Position numbers and translations under genes: made by a program
Origin: Betaproteobacteria bacterium HGW-Betaproteobacteria-2
GTDB lineage: Bacteria > Pseudomonadota > Gammaproteobacteria > Burkholderiales > Methylophilaceae
Assembly (NCBI GenBank): GCA_002842255.1
Contig: PHCM01000083.1
Span: forward strand, 1 to 6,667
Reading direction: 5' to 3'
Length of the DNA stretch: 6,667 nucleotides
Notes under the pieces: model-generated
Databases searched by the model: none
The model's input: only the letters and a program-made list of their open reading frames with translations
What the model was told of the DNA's origin: nothing
Part shown: in pieces, positions 1 through 6,581 of the stretch
Layout: each line of letters opens with the position of its first letter
Numbering within the stretch: position 1 is the stretch's first letter

Positions 1-42
1 AACACTCGCTTCCTGATCCCCATCAACATAAACCCATACTAG
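1..42 (+). other. Possible C-terminal tail of an upstream ORF
   Basis: Frame 1 is open from the window edge and ends at the TAG at 40-42, giving the tail NTRFLIPININPY. Thirteen codons without a stop is weak evidence and I do not recognise the sequence. The alternation of polar and hydrophobic residues and the final aromatic residue are only suggestive. It may be the end of an upstream plus-strand gene or pure chance. Confidence 0.15.
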
Positions 43-140
43 AAAGCCGACTTCCGCCGCACTTTGCGGAAACCGGATAGCCTACCGCCCAATATCAGGA
101 ATAAGCTAAGCAAATTTTTTGGCTATGGGGCAAAGGCGTA

Positions 141-3100
141 ATGTTAAAGGCAACGACAGTACAGGGGATCAGGGAAAAGACGGGTACAGGTTCCCGCTAT
201 CAAAAATCAGTCTTGCCCTTTGGACTGCTCGGGTGCAGACCTTGGCTATCCGGGGGGCAGTACGTATTGTCGCGCATAAAAATAATTGAAAGTGCGGGTT
301 CAGCTTTTCATGGCCCCACCCTTACCCGTTATTGTCTGACTGTCGCAGCCATTGGCTTCCTGAGCTTTTGCGAGCCTGCCGAAGCAGCAAGATTTGAATT
401 TATAACGGATAACGGTGAAATGAATAATTCGTCGAACTGGAATCTTATCTCAGGTAGCAGCGGATCAGGTATTCCCGGGGGAGCTGATGAAGCTTTTATA
501 AGAGACGGCCTAACAGCCATTTTGGGCGATGGTTCTGATATGACTATCCAAAGAGTCAGTGTCGGTACCTTCTATGGCCCAGGCACGATGAATATACTTG
601 ATGGCTCCCTTAATGTGACGTCCCTTTTTTGGGTGGGAGAGAATGCCGCAGGAGGTGGAGGCACCGTCACGGTGGATGGCAGCAGTGCTGTTATCAATCT
701 CGCGCCAGCATCTTTATTTTTACTTGGTGACGGCAATGCTGGAAAGCTGACGATTTCCAATGGCGGACAGGTTAACTCCAGTGTGTCCGTTAGGCTTGCC
801 GATCTGGCAACAGGCAGCGGGGAGCTCAATATCAATTCTGGCGCGGTGTTGCAGGCACCGAATGTCATTGAAGGCGACGGCAATGGTACCGTCAACTTTG
901 ACGGCGGAGTACTACGGCTCACTGGCAACCAACCCAGTTTATTCAATCGTTTTGAAGCAGGGGATATTATCTTGAAAGCTGGTGGCGGATTCATCGACAC
1001 CAATGGATATAACGCTGCTACATCTGTCGGGTTGCAAGGGGCGGGGGGATTGACTAAACAAGGGGGTGGCACTCTCACCCTGTCTGGCACCAACACCTAC
1101 AGCGGCGGCACCACCATCTCTGGCGGCACTTTGCAGATCGGTAATGGCGGTACGACTGGCAGTATTGTTGGCGACATCACTAATAATGGCAGCCTGGTTT
1201 TCAATCGCTCTGATGCTTCAACCTTCACTGACATCATCAGTGGGACAGGTTCATTAACCAAGCAAGGCACAGGCACTTTAACCCTATCTGGTTCCAACAC
1301 TTATAGCGGCGGCACAACCATCAGCGATGGCGTGTTGCAGCTTAGTGCGGATAACCAGTTAGGTTCGGGTACATTAACCCTGGACGGCGGCACCTTGCGT
1401 AATACGAGCTTTTACACTGAAACCAATGCCACAATACTGAATACTGGCACCACCAGCACAATTGATGCCGCAAATACTTTGGCATATACCGGTGTTATCA
1501 GTGGTGACGGTAATTTAATTAAAACGGGTACAGGTGATTTAGCATTAATGGGAAATAACACCTATACCGGCACCACCACGATTTCTGCTGGCTTACTACA
1601 AATTGGCGCAGGTGCTACCTCAGGTGCAATTATCGGTGACATCATCAACAATGCTGAACTTATCTTTTTCCGCTCCAATGACGATACCCATGCGGGCGAT
1701 GTGTCAGGTACGGGACTCATTAGAAAATTTGGCTCAGGAACAACAACCATTACTGGTGCACTGTCCCATACCGGTGGCACGATCATTGGCAATGGTGCCT
1801 TGGAGATTGGTAACGGCGGCACTACAGGTTCGATTAATGGCAGCATCACCAATAACAGATCACTCATCTTTAATCGCTCCGATGCAGTGACCTTCGGTGA
1901 CGTCATTAGTGGTACCGGATCGTTTACTCAGGCTGGCACAGGAAATACTAACCTCACCGGCACCAACACCTACAGCGGTGCTACCACCATCAATAGTGGC
2001 ATCCTCTCGGTCAACGGCTCGATTGCCAATTCCACCACCACAATCAATGCAGGCGGCACACTTGGCGGTACTGGCACAGTCGGTAGTGTCAACATCAATG
2101 GCGGCACACTGGCCCCCGGCAATTCCATCGGTACCTTGAACGTTGCGGGCAATGTGGATTTCAGCGCAGGCGGCACTTACGCTGTTGAAGTTGATGCCGC
2201 AGGCAATTCCGACAAGATCAACGCCACCGGCACGGCAACATTGACTAACGGCACTGTTGCCGTTCTGCCCGAAGCCGGCAACTACAACTTAAGTACCGAC
2301 TACACCATCCTTACTGCCGCTGGCGGTTTGGGCGGTACCACATTCAACAGCGTCAGTTCCAGCCTGGCTTTCCTGACGCCGACGCTGTCTTATGATGCCA
2401 ACAACGTCTTCCTCAACCTTAGACGGAATGATGTCAGTTTCTCTGCCGTGGCAGGCACACCCAACCAAACTGCCGTGGGTACCGTTATCGACGAGCTCAG
2501 CACCACCAACCCGGATAACATTCAGGACTTGCTCAATAACCTGTTCATCCTCACCGCCGGCGGCGCCAACCAGGCCTATGATTCCCTGAGCGGTGTACAG
2601 CATACCCACGGCAATCACATTGCCCTGCAATCCATCAACCAGTTCAAGGGGTTATTGTTCGACCGCATCCAGGGCAATAACCAGTTCCTCGCCCATGACG
2701 GCAAACTCATGCTAGCTTATAACGACAGCGACACCATGACCGATGCCGGTAACCAGCTGCTCGATGGCAATGTGCCCCCACAACGCGGATGGTGGCTACG
2801 CGGTACCGGCAACTATGGCGACATAGATGACACGCGTAATGCGAGCGGTGCTCACTACAAGGCAGGCGGCATCGCTGCCGGTATCGATCTTGATCTTGAT
2901 GGCCGTTTCACCCTCGGTGCTGCTGTTGGCTACACCCGCACTGACGCCGATGTTGCCCAGGGCGGTCTTGATGTTGACAGCTATCAGGCCGCGCTCTATG
3001 GCAGACTCACATTCAGTGATGACTACTACCTGAGCGGCATGACCGGTGTTGGCTTTCACGACATGAAGGCCAACCGTCAGGTCACTGTGGGTCTCTCAAG

Positions 3101-3611
3101 CAACACCGCAGAAGCCGACTATGATGCCTGGACCGGCAATGTCGCTATCGAAGGCGGTCGCAAGCTCACATTCAATTCCAATACCAGCATCACCCCATTC
3201 GCAGGCCTCGAATATGCCCACATCAACCGTGACAGCTTCACCGAGAAAGATGGCGGTGTTGCCAATCTAAAAGTTAAGCAAGATAAGCAGGATTCACTGC
3301 GTTCAGCTATCGGCGCACGCTTGACCCATAGCTGGATCACCAATGGCACCCGCATCACCCCAACGGCAGAGCTTGCCTGGATACATGAATTCATGGAAGA
3401 CGAATCGGGAATCAGAGCAGGCTTCGCTACTGCCCCCAGCGCCACCTTCAGCGTTGACGGCCCCGACCTTGACCGTGACCGTGCACGACTTGGCCTTGGC
3501 CTCAATCTACAACTCAGCCAAACCGCCGACCTCAACCTGGGCTATCAGGGTGAATTCGCCGGATCAGACGAACGTCACGATATCGCTGCCACCTTCAAGA
3601 TGGTGTGGTAG
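141..3611 (+). CDS. Autotransporter with beta-helical repeat passenger (type Va secretion)
   Basis: A large surface or secreted autotransporter of 1156 residues. Residues 1-82 form a leader whose hydrophobic core (about 64-77) ends in a PAEA cleavage motif, so the mature chain probably begins near 83. Residues about 135-260 carry T5SS/PEP-CTERM-associated repeats of the GTVTVDGSS / LTISNGGQVNSS type. Five PATR-type beta-strand repeats (G-x-L-x-K-x-G-x-G-x-L-x-L-S-G-x-N-T-Y-S-G-G-T-T) start near residues 302, 368, 455, 523 and 591. Residues about 640-760 match the usual passenger-barrel junction, with APGNSIGTL at 658-666. The barrel (PF03797-like) spans about 882-1156, is about 275 residues long as is normal, and ends in FKMVW with the terminal aromatic expected for outer-membrane insertion. 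After the signal peptide there is no cysteine, as is typical of this class. No protease or lipase motif is visible, so adhesion or aggregation is only an inference. ATG 141 is the first start after an in-frame stop at 102; a weak AAGG lies at 133-136. TTG 213 or TTG 267 are alternative starts. Confidence 0.93.
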   Translation: MLKATTVQGIREKTGTGSRYQKSVLPFGLLGCRPWLSGGQYVLSRIKIIESAGSAFHGPTLTRYCLTVAAIGFLSFCEPAEAARFEFITDNGEMNNSSNWNLISGSSGSGIPGGADEAFIRDGLTAILGDGSDMTIQRVSVGTFYGPGTMNILDGSLNVTSLFWVGENAAGGGGTVTVDGSSAVINLAPASLFLLGDGNAGKLTISNGGQVNSSVSVRLADLATGSGELNINSGAVLQAPNVIEGDGNGTVNFDGGVLRLTGNQPSLFNRFEAGDIILKAGGGFIDTNGYNAATSVGLQGAGGLTKQGGGTLTLSGTNTYSGGTTISGGTLQIGNGGTTGSIVGDITNNGSLVFNRSDASTFTDIISGTGSLTKQGTGTLTLSGSNTYSGGTTISDGVLQLSADNQLGSGTLTLDGGTLRNTSFYTETNATILNTGTTSTIDAANTLAYTGVISGDGNLIKTGTGDLALMGNNTYTGTTTISAGLLQIGAGATSGAIIGDIINNAELIFFRSNDDTHAGDVSGTGLIRKFGSGTTTITGALSHTGGTIIGNGALEIGNGGTTGSINGSITNNRSLIFNRSDAVTFGDVISGTGSFTQAGTGNTNLTGTNTYSGATTINSGILSVNGSIANSTTTINAGGTLGGTGTVGSVNINGGTLAPGNSIGTLNVAGNVDFSAGGTYAVEVDAAGNSDKINATGTATLTNGTVAVLPEAGNYNLSTDYTILTAAGGLGGTTFNSVSSSLAFLTPTLSYDANNVFLNLRRNDVSFSAVAGTPNQTAVGTVIDELSTTNPDNIQDLLNNLFILTAGGANQAYDSLSGVQHTHGNHIALQSINQFKGLLFDRIQGNNQFLAHDGKLMLAYNDSDTMTDAGNQLLDGNVPPQRGWWLRGTGNYGDIDDTRNASGAHYKAGGIAAGIDLDLDGRFTLGAAVGYTRTDADVAQGGLDVDSYQAALYGRLTFSDDYYLSGMTGVGFHDMKANRQVTVGLSSNTAEADYDAWTGNVAIEGGRKLTFNSNTSITPFAGLEYAHINRDSFTEKDGGVANLKVKQDKQDSLRSAIGARLTHSWITNGTRITPTAELAWIHEFMEDESGIRAGFATAPSATFSVDGPDLDRDRARLGLGLNLQLSQTADLNLGYQGEFAGSDERHDIAATFKMVW
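321..386 (+). other. Signal-peptide core and cleavage region of the autotransporter
   Basis: Codons 61-82 encode LTRYCLTVAAIGFLSFCEPAEA: a positive residue, a hydrophobic stretch, then an A-E-A cleavage site. This is a classical Sec signal. It lies unusually far from the first ATG, which leaves about 60 residues ahead of it if translation starts at 141. That upstream part does not resemble the known extended signal peptide region of long autotransporters. Confidence 0.75.
1086..1105 (+). repeat. Perfect 20-bp direct repeat, copy A
   Basis: The sequence ggcaccaacacctacagcgg encodes the GTNTYSG part of the first PATR unit. It recurs exactly at 1959-1978 in the fifth unit, in the same reading frame. 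The 873-bp separation is a multiple of three. Confidence 0.9.
1959..1978 (+). repeat. Perfect 20-bp direct repeat, copy B
   Basis: Second copy of the repeat at 1086-1105, in the fifth PATR unit. Because both copies are in frame, a deletion between them would remove 291 codons and leave the signal peptide and barrel intact. Confidence 0.9.
2784..3608 (+). other. Autotransporter beta-barrel translocator domain
   Basis: Residues 882-1156 begin with RGWWLRGTGNYGDIDD and show the alternating strands of a 12-stranded outer-membrane barrel, such as AGGIAAGIDLDL, YQAALYGRLTF, AIEGGRKLTF, ITPFAGLEYAHI, SAIGARLTHSW, RLGLGLNLQLS and DIAATFKMVW. The final Trp fits the C-terminal signature recognised by the Bam machinery. 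The length and completeness argue that the gene is intact. Confidence 0.9.
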
Positions 3612-3623
3612 GGCAGCACTATT

Positions 3624-3827
3624 TTGAAAGAAGCGCCTATGGGTTTCCCTTATTTCTCCACGGATACCTGTCAAGCTTGTCAAGATAGAAAGAAACGTGA
3701 GAGATGGTGCAAATGGCATTGCGCAGGAAATTCTGCCCGTAGCTCAATTCTAAGGTGTTGGCTGCGTGAATCGGCTAATCCACCGAGGTTCGGCAATCAG
3801 GCATCCGTGGTAGAAGTGATCGTGTAA
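3624..3827 (+). CDS. Doubtful small ORF, unrecognised
   Basis: A 67-codon frame opening with TTG at 3624, or ATG at 3639, in the gap between the autotransporter and the tRNA terminator. The product has CxxC and two further cysteines (CQAC, then WCKWHC) and many Arg and Lys residues, which could suggest a metal-binding peptide. There is no good ribosome binding site, no recognisable family and no secretion signal. It ends four bases before the terminator hairpin, which may be coincidence because that hairpin serves the opposite-strand tRNA. More likely non-coding. Confidence 0.15.
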   Translation: MKEAPMGFPYFSTDTCQACQDRKKRERWCKWHCAGNSARSSILRCWLRESANPPRFGNQASVVEVIV

Positions 3828-3830
3828 ATG

Positions 3831-3859
3831 AAAATGGGCGCCGCATTGGTGCCCATTTT
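3831..3859 (-). terminator. Hairpin terminator downstream of tRNA-Arg
   Basis: aaaatgggcgcc (3831-3842) pairs with ggtgcccatttt (3848-3859) over 12 bp with one G-T wobble and a 5-nt GCATT loop. It lies 10 bases beyond the tRNA 3' end, and read on the minus strand it ends in CATTTTCATTT. Because the stem has A/T runs on both sides it could work in both directions and also stop transcripts from the autotransporter side. Confidence 0.8.
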
Positions 3860-3869
3860 AATGTTTGAC

Positions 3870-3946
3870 TGGCGCGCCCGGCGGGAGTCGAACCCACGAC
3901 CTTCGGCTTCGGAAACCGACACTCTATCCAACTGAGCTACGGGCGC
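3870..3946 (-). tRNA. tRNA-Arg, anticodon CCG
   Basis: A complete 77-nt cloverleaf on the minus strand with encoded CCA. The acceptor stem is GCGCCCG/CGGGCGC with discriminator G. The D arm is GCTC-AGTTGGATA-GAGT, the anticodon arm TCGGT-TTCCGAA-GCCGA, and the T arm GTGGG-TTCGACT-CCCGC. Each of the last three stems contains a G-U wobble but none has a mismatch. The anticodon CCG reads the arginine codon CGG. It is transcribed alone, from the promoter at 3970-3998, and ends at the hairpin at 3831-3859. Confidence 0.97.
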
Positions 3947-3969
3947 ATAAGAAACTGAAGCAGCGGCGA

Positions 3970-3998
3970 ATTATAGCAAACGCCTGACAGCTTGTCCT
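3970..3998 (-). promoter_or_regulatory. Promoter of tRNA-Arg
   Basis: On the minus strand a perfect -10 box TATAAT (3975-3970) is preceded by a 17-nt spacer and AGGACA (3998-3993), which matches four of six bases of TTGACA. The start of transcription would fall near 3963, about 16 nt ahead of the mature tRNA 5' end. This is a normal sigma-70 layout. Confidence 0.7.
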
Positions 3999-4026
3999 TT
4001 TGTGAATTCGGCCTTATCAGTATAAT
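3999..4026 (+). promoter_or_regulatory. Promoter of the cytochrome c5 gene
   Basis: A perfect TATAAT at 4021-4026 lies 32 bases before the cytochrome ATG. The best -35 candidates are TTTGTG (3999-4004, 16-nt spacer) or TTGTGA (4000-4005, 15-nt spacer), both weak. It abuts the -35 box of the divergent tRNA promoter. Confidence 0.55.
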
Positions 4027-4058
4027 CAGGGTTTCGCAAACGTTTAGGCATTTTTATC

Positions 4059-4949
4059 ATGAGTGACCAGCATCACGATTTCCCAAAAACCACGGTTTCC
4101 CAGGTTGTGCTAGCTACAGTTGGCGGCCTGTTGGCACCGCTTCTGGTGATTTTTCTGATTTTTAAATTAGTGATGGGTATCAACGATAGCCATATCCCGG
4201 ATGAAGCGCCGGAAGTTGCGCAGGCCAAGGTTGAGGAACGTATTGCTCCAGTTGCAGAGGTGGACGTGGTGGCTGTAGACGCAGTCAAGGTGACATTGTC
4301 CGGTGATGTGGTTTATCAGCAGAACTGTCTGGCTTGTCACGGCAGTGGTGCGATGGGTGCGCCGATGTTCGGCGACAAGGGCGCTTGGGCACCTCGCATT
4401 GCGCAGGGTTATGACACATTGCTCAAGCATGCGATCGAAGGTATTCGCATGATGCCGGCTAAAGGCGGTAATGCAAATCTGAGTGATGCGGAAGTCGCGA
4501 ACGCCGTGGTTTACATGGCCAATGAAGCCGGTGCCAAGTTTACAGCCCCGGCTGCTGATGCTCCGGCAGCCGTTGAAGAAGCAACTCCTGCTCAAGCGCC
4601 AGTTGAAGAAGTGCCAGTCGAAGAAGCACCTGCCGCCAAGACAGAATCCAAGCCGACAGAGGCTGCTGCTGTTGCTGCTACGCCAGTGGCCGCTATTGGC
4701 AAGGCAGGAGAGCAGACATACAAGGCTGTTTGCGCCATGTGCCATGACTCCGGTCTGATGAACGCGCCAAAGCCGGGTGACAAGGATGCCTGGGCGCCGC
4801 GTATCGCACAAGGCAAGGACACGCTGATTCAGCATGCCATTCAAGGCATTCGCATGATGCCGGCCAAGGGCGGTAATCCTTCTCTCAGCGATGATGAAGT
4901 GGCGCAGACAGTGGTCTATATGGCCAACCAGAGTGGTGCGAATTTCTAG
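4059..4949 (+). CDS. Membrane-anchored dihaem cytochrome c5-type protein
   Basis: A 296-residue electron carrier held in the inner membrane by one N-terminal segment (about 14-40), with the rest in the periplasm. Two class I c5-type haem domains follow. Haem 1 is bound at C90-L-A-C93-H94 with Met132 the likely axial ligand. Haem 2 is bound at C225-A-M-C228-H229 with Met267. The domains are near copies, sharing AWAPRIAQG and HAI-x-GIRMMPAKGGN, and are joined by an Ala/Pro/Glu-rich flexible linker (about 162-213). The extra cysteine pair seen in some c5 proteins is absent. Neisseria cytochrome c5 (CycB) has the same tethered two-domain plan and passes electrons to cbb3 oxidase and to nitrite reductase; a similar role is inferred here, but no oxidase gene is in the window. 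The start has only a weak AGG at 4046-4048. It is a single-gene unit with its own promoter and terminator. Confidence 0.93.
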   Translation: MSDQHHDFPKTTVSQVVLATVGGLLAPLLVIFLIFKLVMGINDSHIPDEAPEVAQAKVEERIAPVAEVDVVAVDAVKVTLSGDVVYQQNCLACHGSGAMGAPMFGDKGAWAPRIAQGYDTLLKHAIEGIRMMPAKGGNANLSDAEVANAVVYMANEAGAKFTAPAADAPAAVEEATPAQAPVEEVPVEEAPAAKTESKPTEAAAVAATPVAAIGKAGEQTYKAVCAMCHDSGLMNAPKPGDKDAWAPRIAQGKDTLIQHAIQGIRMMPAKGGNPSLSDDEVAQTVVYMANQSGANF

Positions 4950-4968
4950 TTTCAGGTCCAACAATCCA

Positions 4969-4996
4969 AGCCGGCCGTTCTGGCCGGCTGTGTTTT
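4969..4996 (+). terminator. Strong hairpin terminator after the cytochrome gene
   Basis: agccggcc (4969-4976) and ggccggct (4982-4989) form a perfect 8-bp GC-rich stem with loop GTTCT, followed by GTGTTTT. It lies 19 bases after the cytochrome stop codon and only 14 bases before the apaH start codon. Confidence 0.85.
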
Positions 4997-5010
4997 CCCT
5001 CAAATAAGTC

Positions 5011-5835
5011 ATGGCAACCTACGCAATCGGCGACATTCAGGGTTGCTTTCATTCATTCCGGAACCTGCTGAAGCAAATCGGGTTTCAACCCGAGTCAGAC
5101 CGCCTGTGGCTGGTCGGCGATATCATCAATCGCGGTTCCGGTTCACTGGAGATGCTGCGCTGGGTCTATGAGCACCAGGATGTCTTGGTCATGGTGCAGG
5201 GAAATCATGATTTGCATACACTTGCAGTCGCTGAAGGTTACGTGCCTCAGCACAAAAGCGATACGCTGCAGCCATTGCTGGATGCACCCGATGCTGACCG
5301 GCTCTTGACCTGGCTGCGGCATCAACCACTTGTTCACCAGGCACAAGGTTTTTTGATGGTGCATGCAGGCTTGTTGCCGCAGTGGAGTGCCGAGGATGCG
5401 TTGCGATTGGCGGGCGAGGTGGAGTCGGCGTTAAGAGGTGCTGGCTATCGCGACTATCTTGCCCAGATGTACGGCAATCAGCCGCTGCAATGGGATGAGT
5501 CGCTACAGGGCATGGATAGATTGCGTTTGATTACCAATGTCATGACACGTATCCGTACCTGCACGCCTGCGGGTGAGATGAATCTCAAGTTCTCCGGCAC
5601 TCTGGCTGATATTCCGGCCGGCTATCTGCCATGGTTCGATGTGCCGGACAGGAAATCTGCCGACACGACGATAGTATTCGGCCATTGGTCGGCGCTGGGC
5701 CTGCGGCAGCGGCCTAATCTTTATGCGCTGGATACGGGTTGCCTGTGGGGTGGGAAGTTGACCGCCATGCGACTGGAAGACCATGCTATCTATCAGGTGC
5801 CGTGCGCCGCGGAAGACTCACCGCTGCAGATTTGA
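5011..5835 (+). CDS. apaH: Bis(5'-nucleosyl)-tetraphosphatase, symmetrical (ApaH)
   Basis: Splits diadenosine tetraphosphate (Ap4A) into two ADP in the cytoplasm (EC 3.6.1.41). In E. coli it also removes Np4 caps from RNA. The 274 residues match the family length. The metallophosphatase motifs are in order: GDIQGC (D8, Q10), GDIINRGS (D37, N40, R41), GNHD (N65, H66, D67), VHAG (H118) and GHW (H225), followed by ALDTGCLWGGKLTAMRLED near the C terminus. Gln in place of the usual His at position 10 is, to my knowledge, common in beta- and gamma-proteobacterial ApaH and is not a defect. The start MATYAIGD fits the family N terminus exactly, although no Shine-Dalgarno is visible before it and a terminator hairpin lies just upstream. 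The 3' end overlaps the opposite-strand acyltransferase by 18 bp. Confidence 0.97.
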   Translation: MATYAIGDIQGCFHSFRNLLKQIGFQPESDRLWLVGDIINRGSGSLEMLRWVYEHQDVLVMVQGNHDLHTLAVAEGYVPQHKSDTLQPLLDAPDADRLLTWLRHQPLVHQAQGFLMVHAGLLPQWSAEDALRLAGEVESALRGAGYRDYLAQMYGNQPLQWDESLQGMDRLRLITNVMTRIRTCTPAGEMNLKFSGTLADIPAGYLPWFDVPDRKSADTTIVFGHWSALGLRQRPNLYALDTGCLWGGKLTAMRLEDHAIYQVPCAAEDSPLQI

Positions 5836-6579
5836 ATTGCCGATGATGATCTCCCTGGTCATCGAAGTCAGGTTTCTGCGGTCATAATCGGCTGCATTGA
5901 TCGGCTCGGCAAACCTCAGTACCACCGTTGCCTGCTTCTGCCGTATGACATTGCGCATCGATTCGATCAGGCTCATCTCCCCCCAGTAGGACATTTCCGT
6001 ATTGATCCCATCCTCCGCATCGGGATAGTGGATGCTGAACGGACGCACTTCTGCGTTCGCCTCTATCGCAGCTTGCAGCAGGCTGCCCTTGAACGGTTTG
6101 ATCTCGGTGCCATCGGTGGTCGTGCCTTCGGGAAAAAAGCAGATGCAGTCGCCAGCCTGCAGCGCTTTTCTGGTGGTGTCGACAATCTTGCCGGCTTCGT
6201 GGCGTTTTTCGCGATCAATAAACAGAGTGTTTACGCGCGTGGCAAAGAAACCAAAAACCGGCCATTGCCTGATCTCGGACTTGGCGATGAACCTGCTGGT
6301 GTGTACGCTGTTCAGCGCGTGGATATCCACCCAGGAAATATGATTGGCGACGAACATGGTGTTGCGCAGTGTTTGCTGTGGTACAACGCCTTCAGCGACC
6401 ACCCTGATATTTAGCAAGTTCAGCAGTGAAGCCGACCAGCGGCTGATTGCACGGTTGCGTTGTTGTGGGTCGAGTCTGGGCAGGATGATAGCGGCAACAA
6501 AAACGCCGTATAGCGTGTGCAACGCCATACGGCTTGTGCGGAACAACTGGGTGAGTATGGAGGCGTGTTTTTTCTGCAA
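5818..6579 (-). CDS. PlsC-type 1-acylglycerol-3-phosphate / lyso-ornithine-lipid acyltransferase
   Basis: A 253-residue membrane-associated acyltransferase of the PlsC/LPLAT family. Motif I is NHISWVD (H80, D85, the catalytic HX4D pair). NTLFIDR at 116-122 is motif II, FFPEGTTTDG at 148-157 motif III, and VRPFSIHYPD at 178-187 motif IV. A hydrophobic segment at about 20-33 can anchor the N terminus. The family moves an acyl chain to a lyso-lipid at the inner membrane. The NHISW and FPEGTTTDG variants, and the position 2 nt after a probable OlsB-type GNAT gene, suggest OlsA (lyso-ornithine lipid to ornithine lipid) rather than housekeeping PlsC; this is an inference. The start is a TTG at 6579 with no clear ribosome binding site, so it is probably translationally coupled. 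ATG at 6528 (Met18) is the alternative and would remove 17 residues. Confidence 0.88.
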   Translation of the reverse strand: MQKKHASILTQLFRTSRMALHTLYGVFVAAIILPRLDPQQRNRAISRWSASLLNLLNIRVVAEGVVPQQTLRNTMFVANHISWVDIHALNSVHTSRFIAKSEIRQWPVFGFFATRVNTLFIDREKRHEAGKIVDTTRKALQAGDCICFFPEGTTTDGTEIKPFKGSLLQAAIEANAEVRPFSIHYPDAEDGINTEMSYWGEMSLIESMRNVIRQKQATVVLRFAEPINAADYDRRNLTSMTREIIIGNSNLQR

Positions 6580-6581
6580 GG

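Larger units (their letters stand above)
1041..2015 (+). repeat. Block of five PATR beta-strand repeats within the autotransporter
   Basis: Five copies of a roughly 33-residue PATR unit lie at residues about 302-333, 368-400, 455-488, 523-556 and 591-625; the fourth is the most diverged. Copies 1, 3 and 4 are each followed by a 35-residue linker module with a TNNxSLxFNRSD core, at residues 334-368, 489-523 and 557-591. The first and last linker modules agree at 28 of 35 positions by eye. At the DNA level one perfect 20-bp match links copies 1 and 5 (1086-1105 and 1959-1978). The pattern indicates internal duplication with later divergence of a beta-helical passenger. Confidence 0.85.

Noticed and set aside
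52..71. Inverted repeat ttccgc / gcggaa with an 8-nt loop
   Set aside because: The stem is only 6 bp, has no T-run after it, and lies in a non-coding leader. It is too weak to call a terminator or operator.
540..900. PEP-CTERM sorting protein
   Set aside because: The repeats here are shared with PEP-CTERM proteins, but the chain ends in an autotransporter barrel with no PEP motif and C-terminal membrane helix.
572..1096. 174-codon minus-strand frame within the autotransporter
   Set aside because: The Pro/Ser/Val-rich product is what Gly/Thr-rich beta-helix codons give in reverse. The plus-strand protein is plainly the real gene.
1041..2015. Periodic repeats that might suggest a CRISPR or tandem DNA array
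   Set aside because: The repeats are degenerate at the DNA level, stay in one reading frame and encode PATR protein units.
3870..3946. tRNA-Arg as an occupied attachment site
   Set aside because: The tRNA is complete, its terminator follows directly, and I found no second copy of its 3' end or any integrase in the window.
4167..5012. 281-codon open frame on the minus strand across the cytochrome gene
   Set aside because: It lies opposite a clear dihaem cytochrome and has no recognised motif. Its Cys/His-rich product comes from antisense reading of an Ala-rich gene.
6028..6414. 128-codon plus-strand frame opposite the acyltransferase
   Set aside because: The minus strand carries all four PlsC motifs in order. 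The plus frame has no recognisable domain or ribosome binding site.
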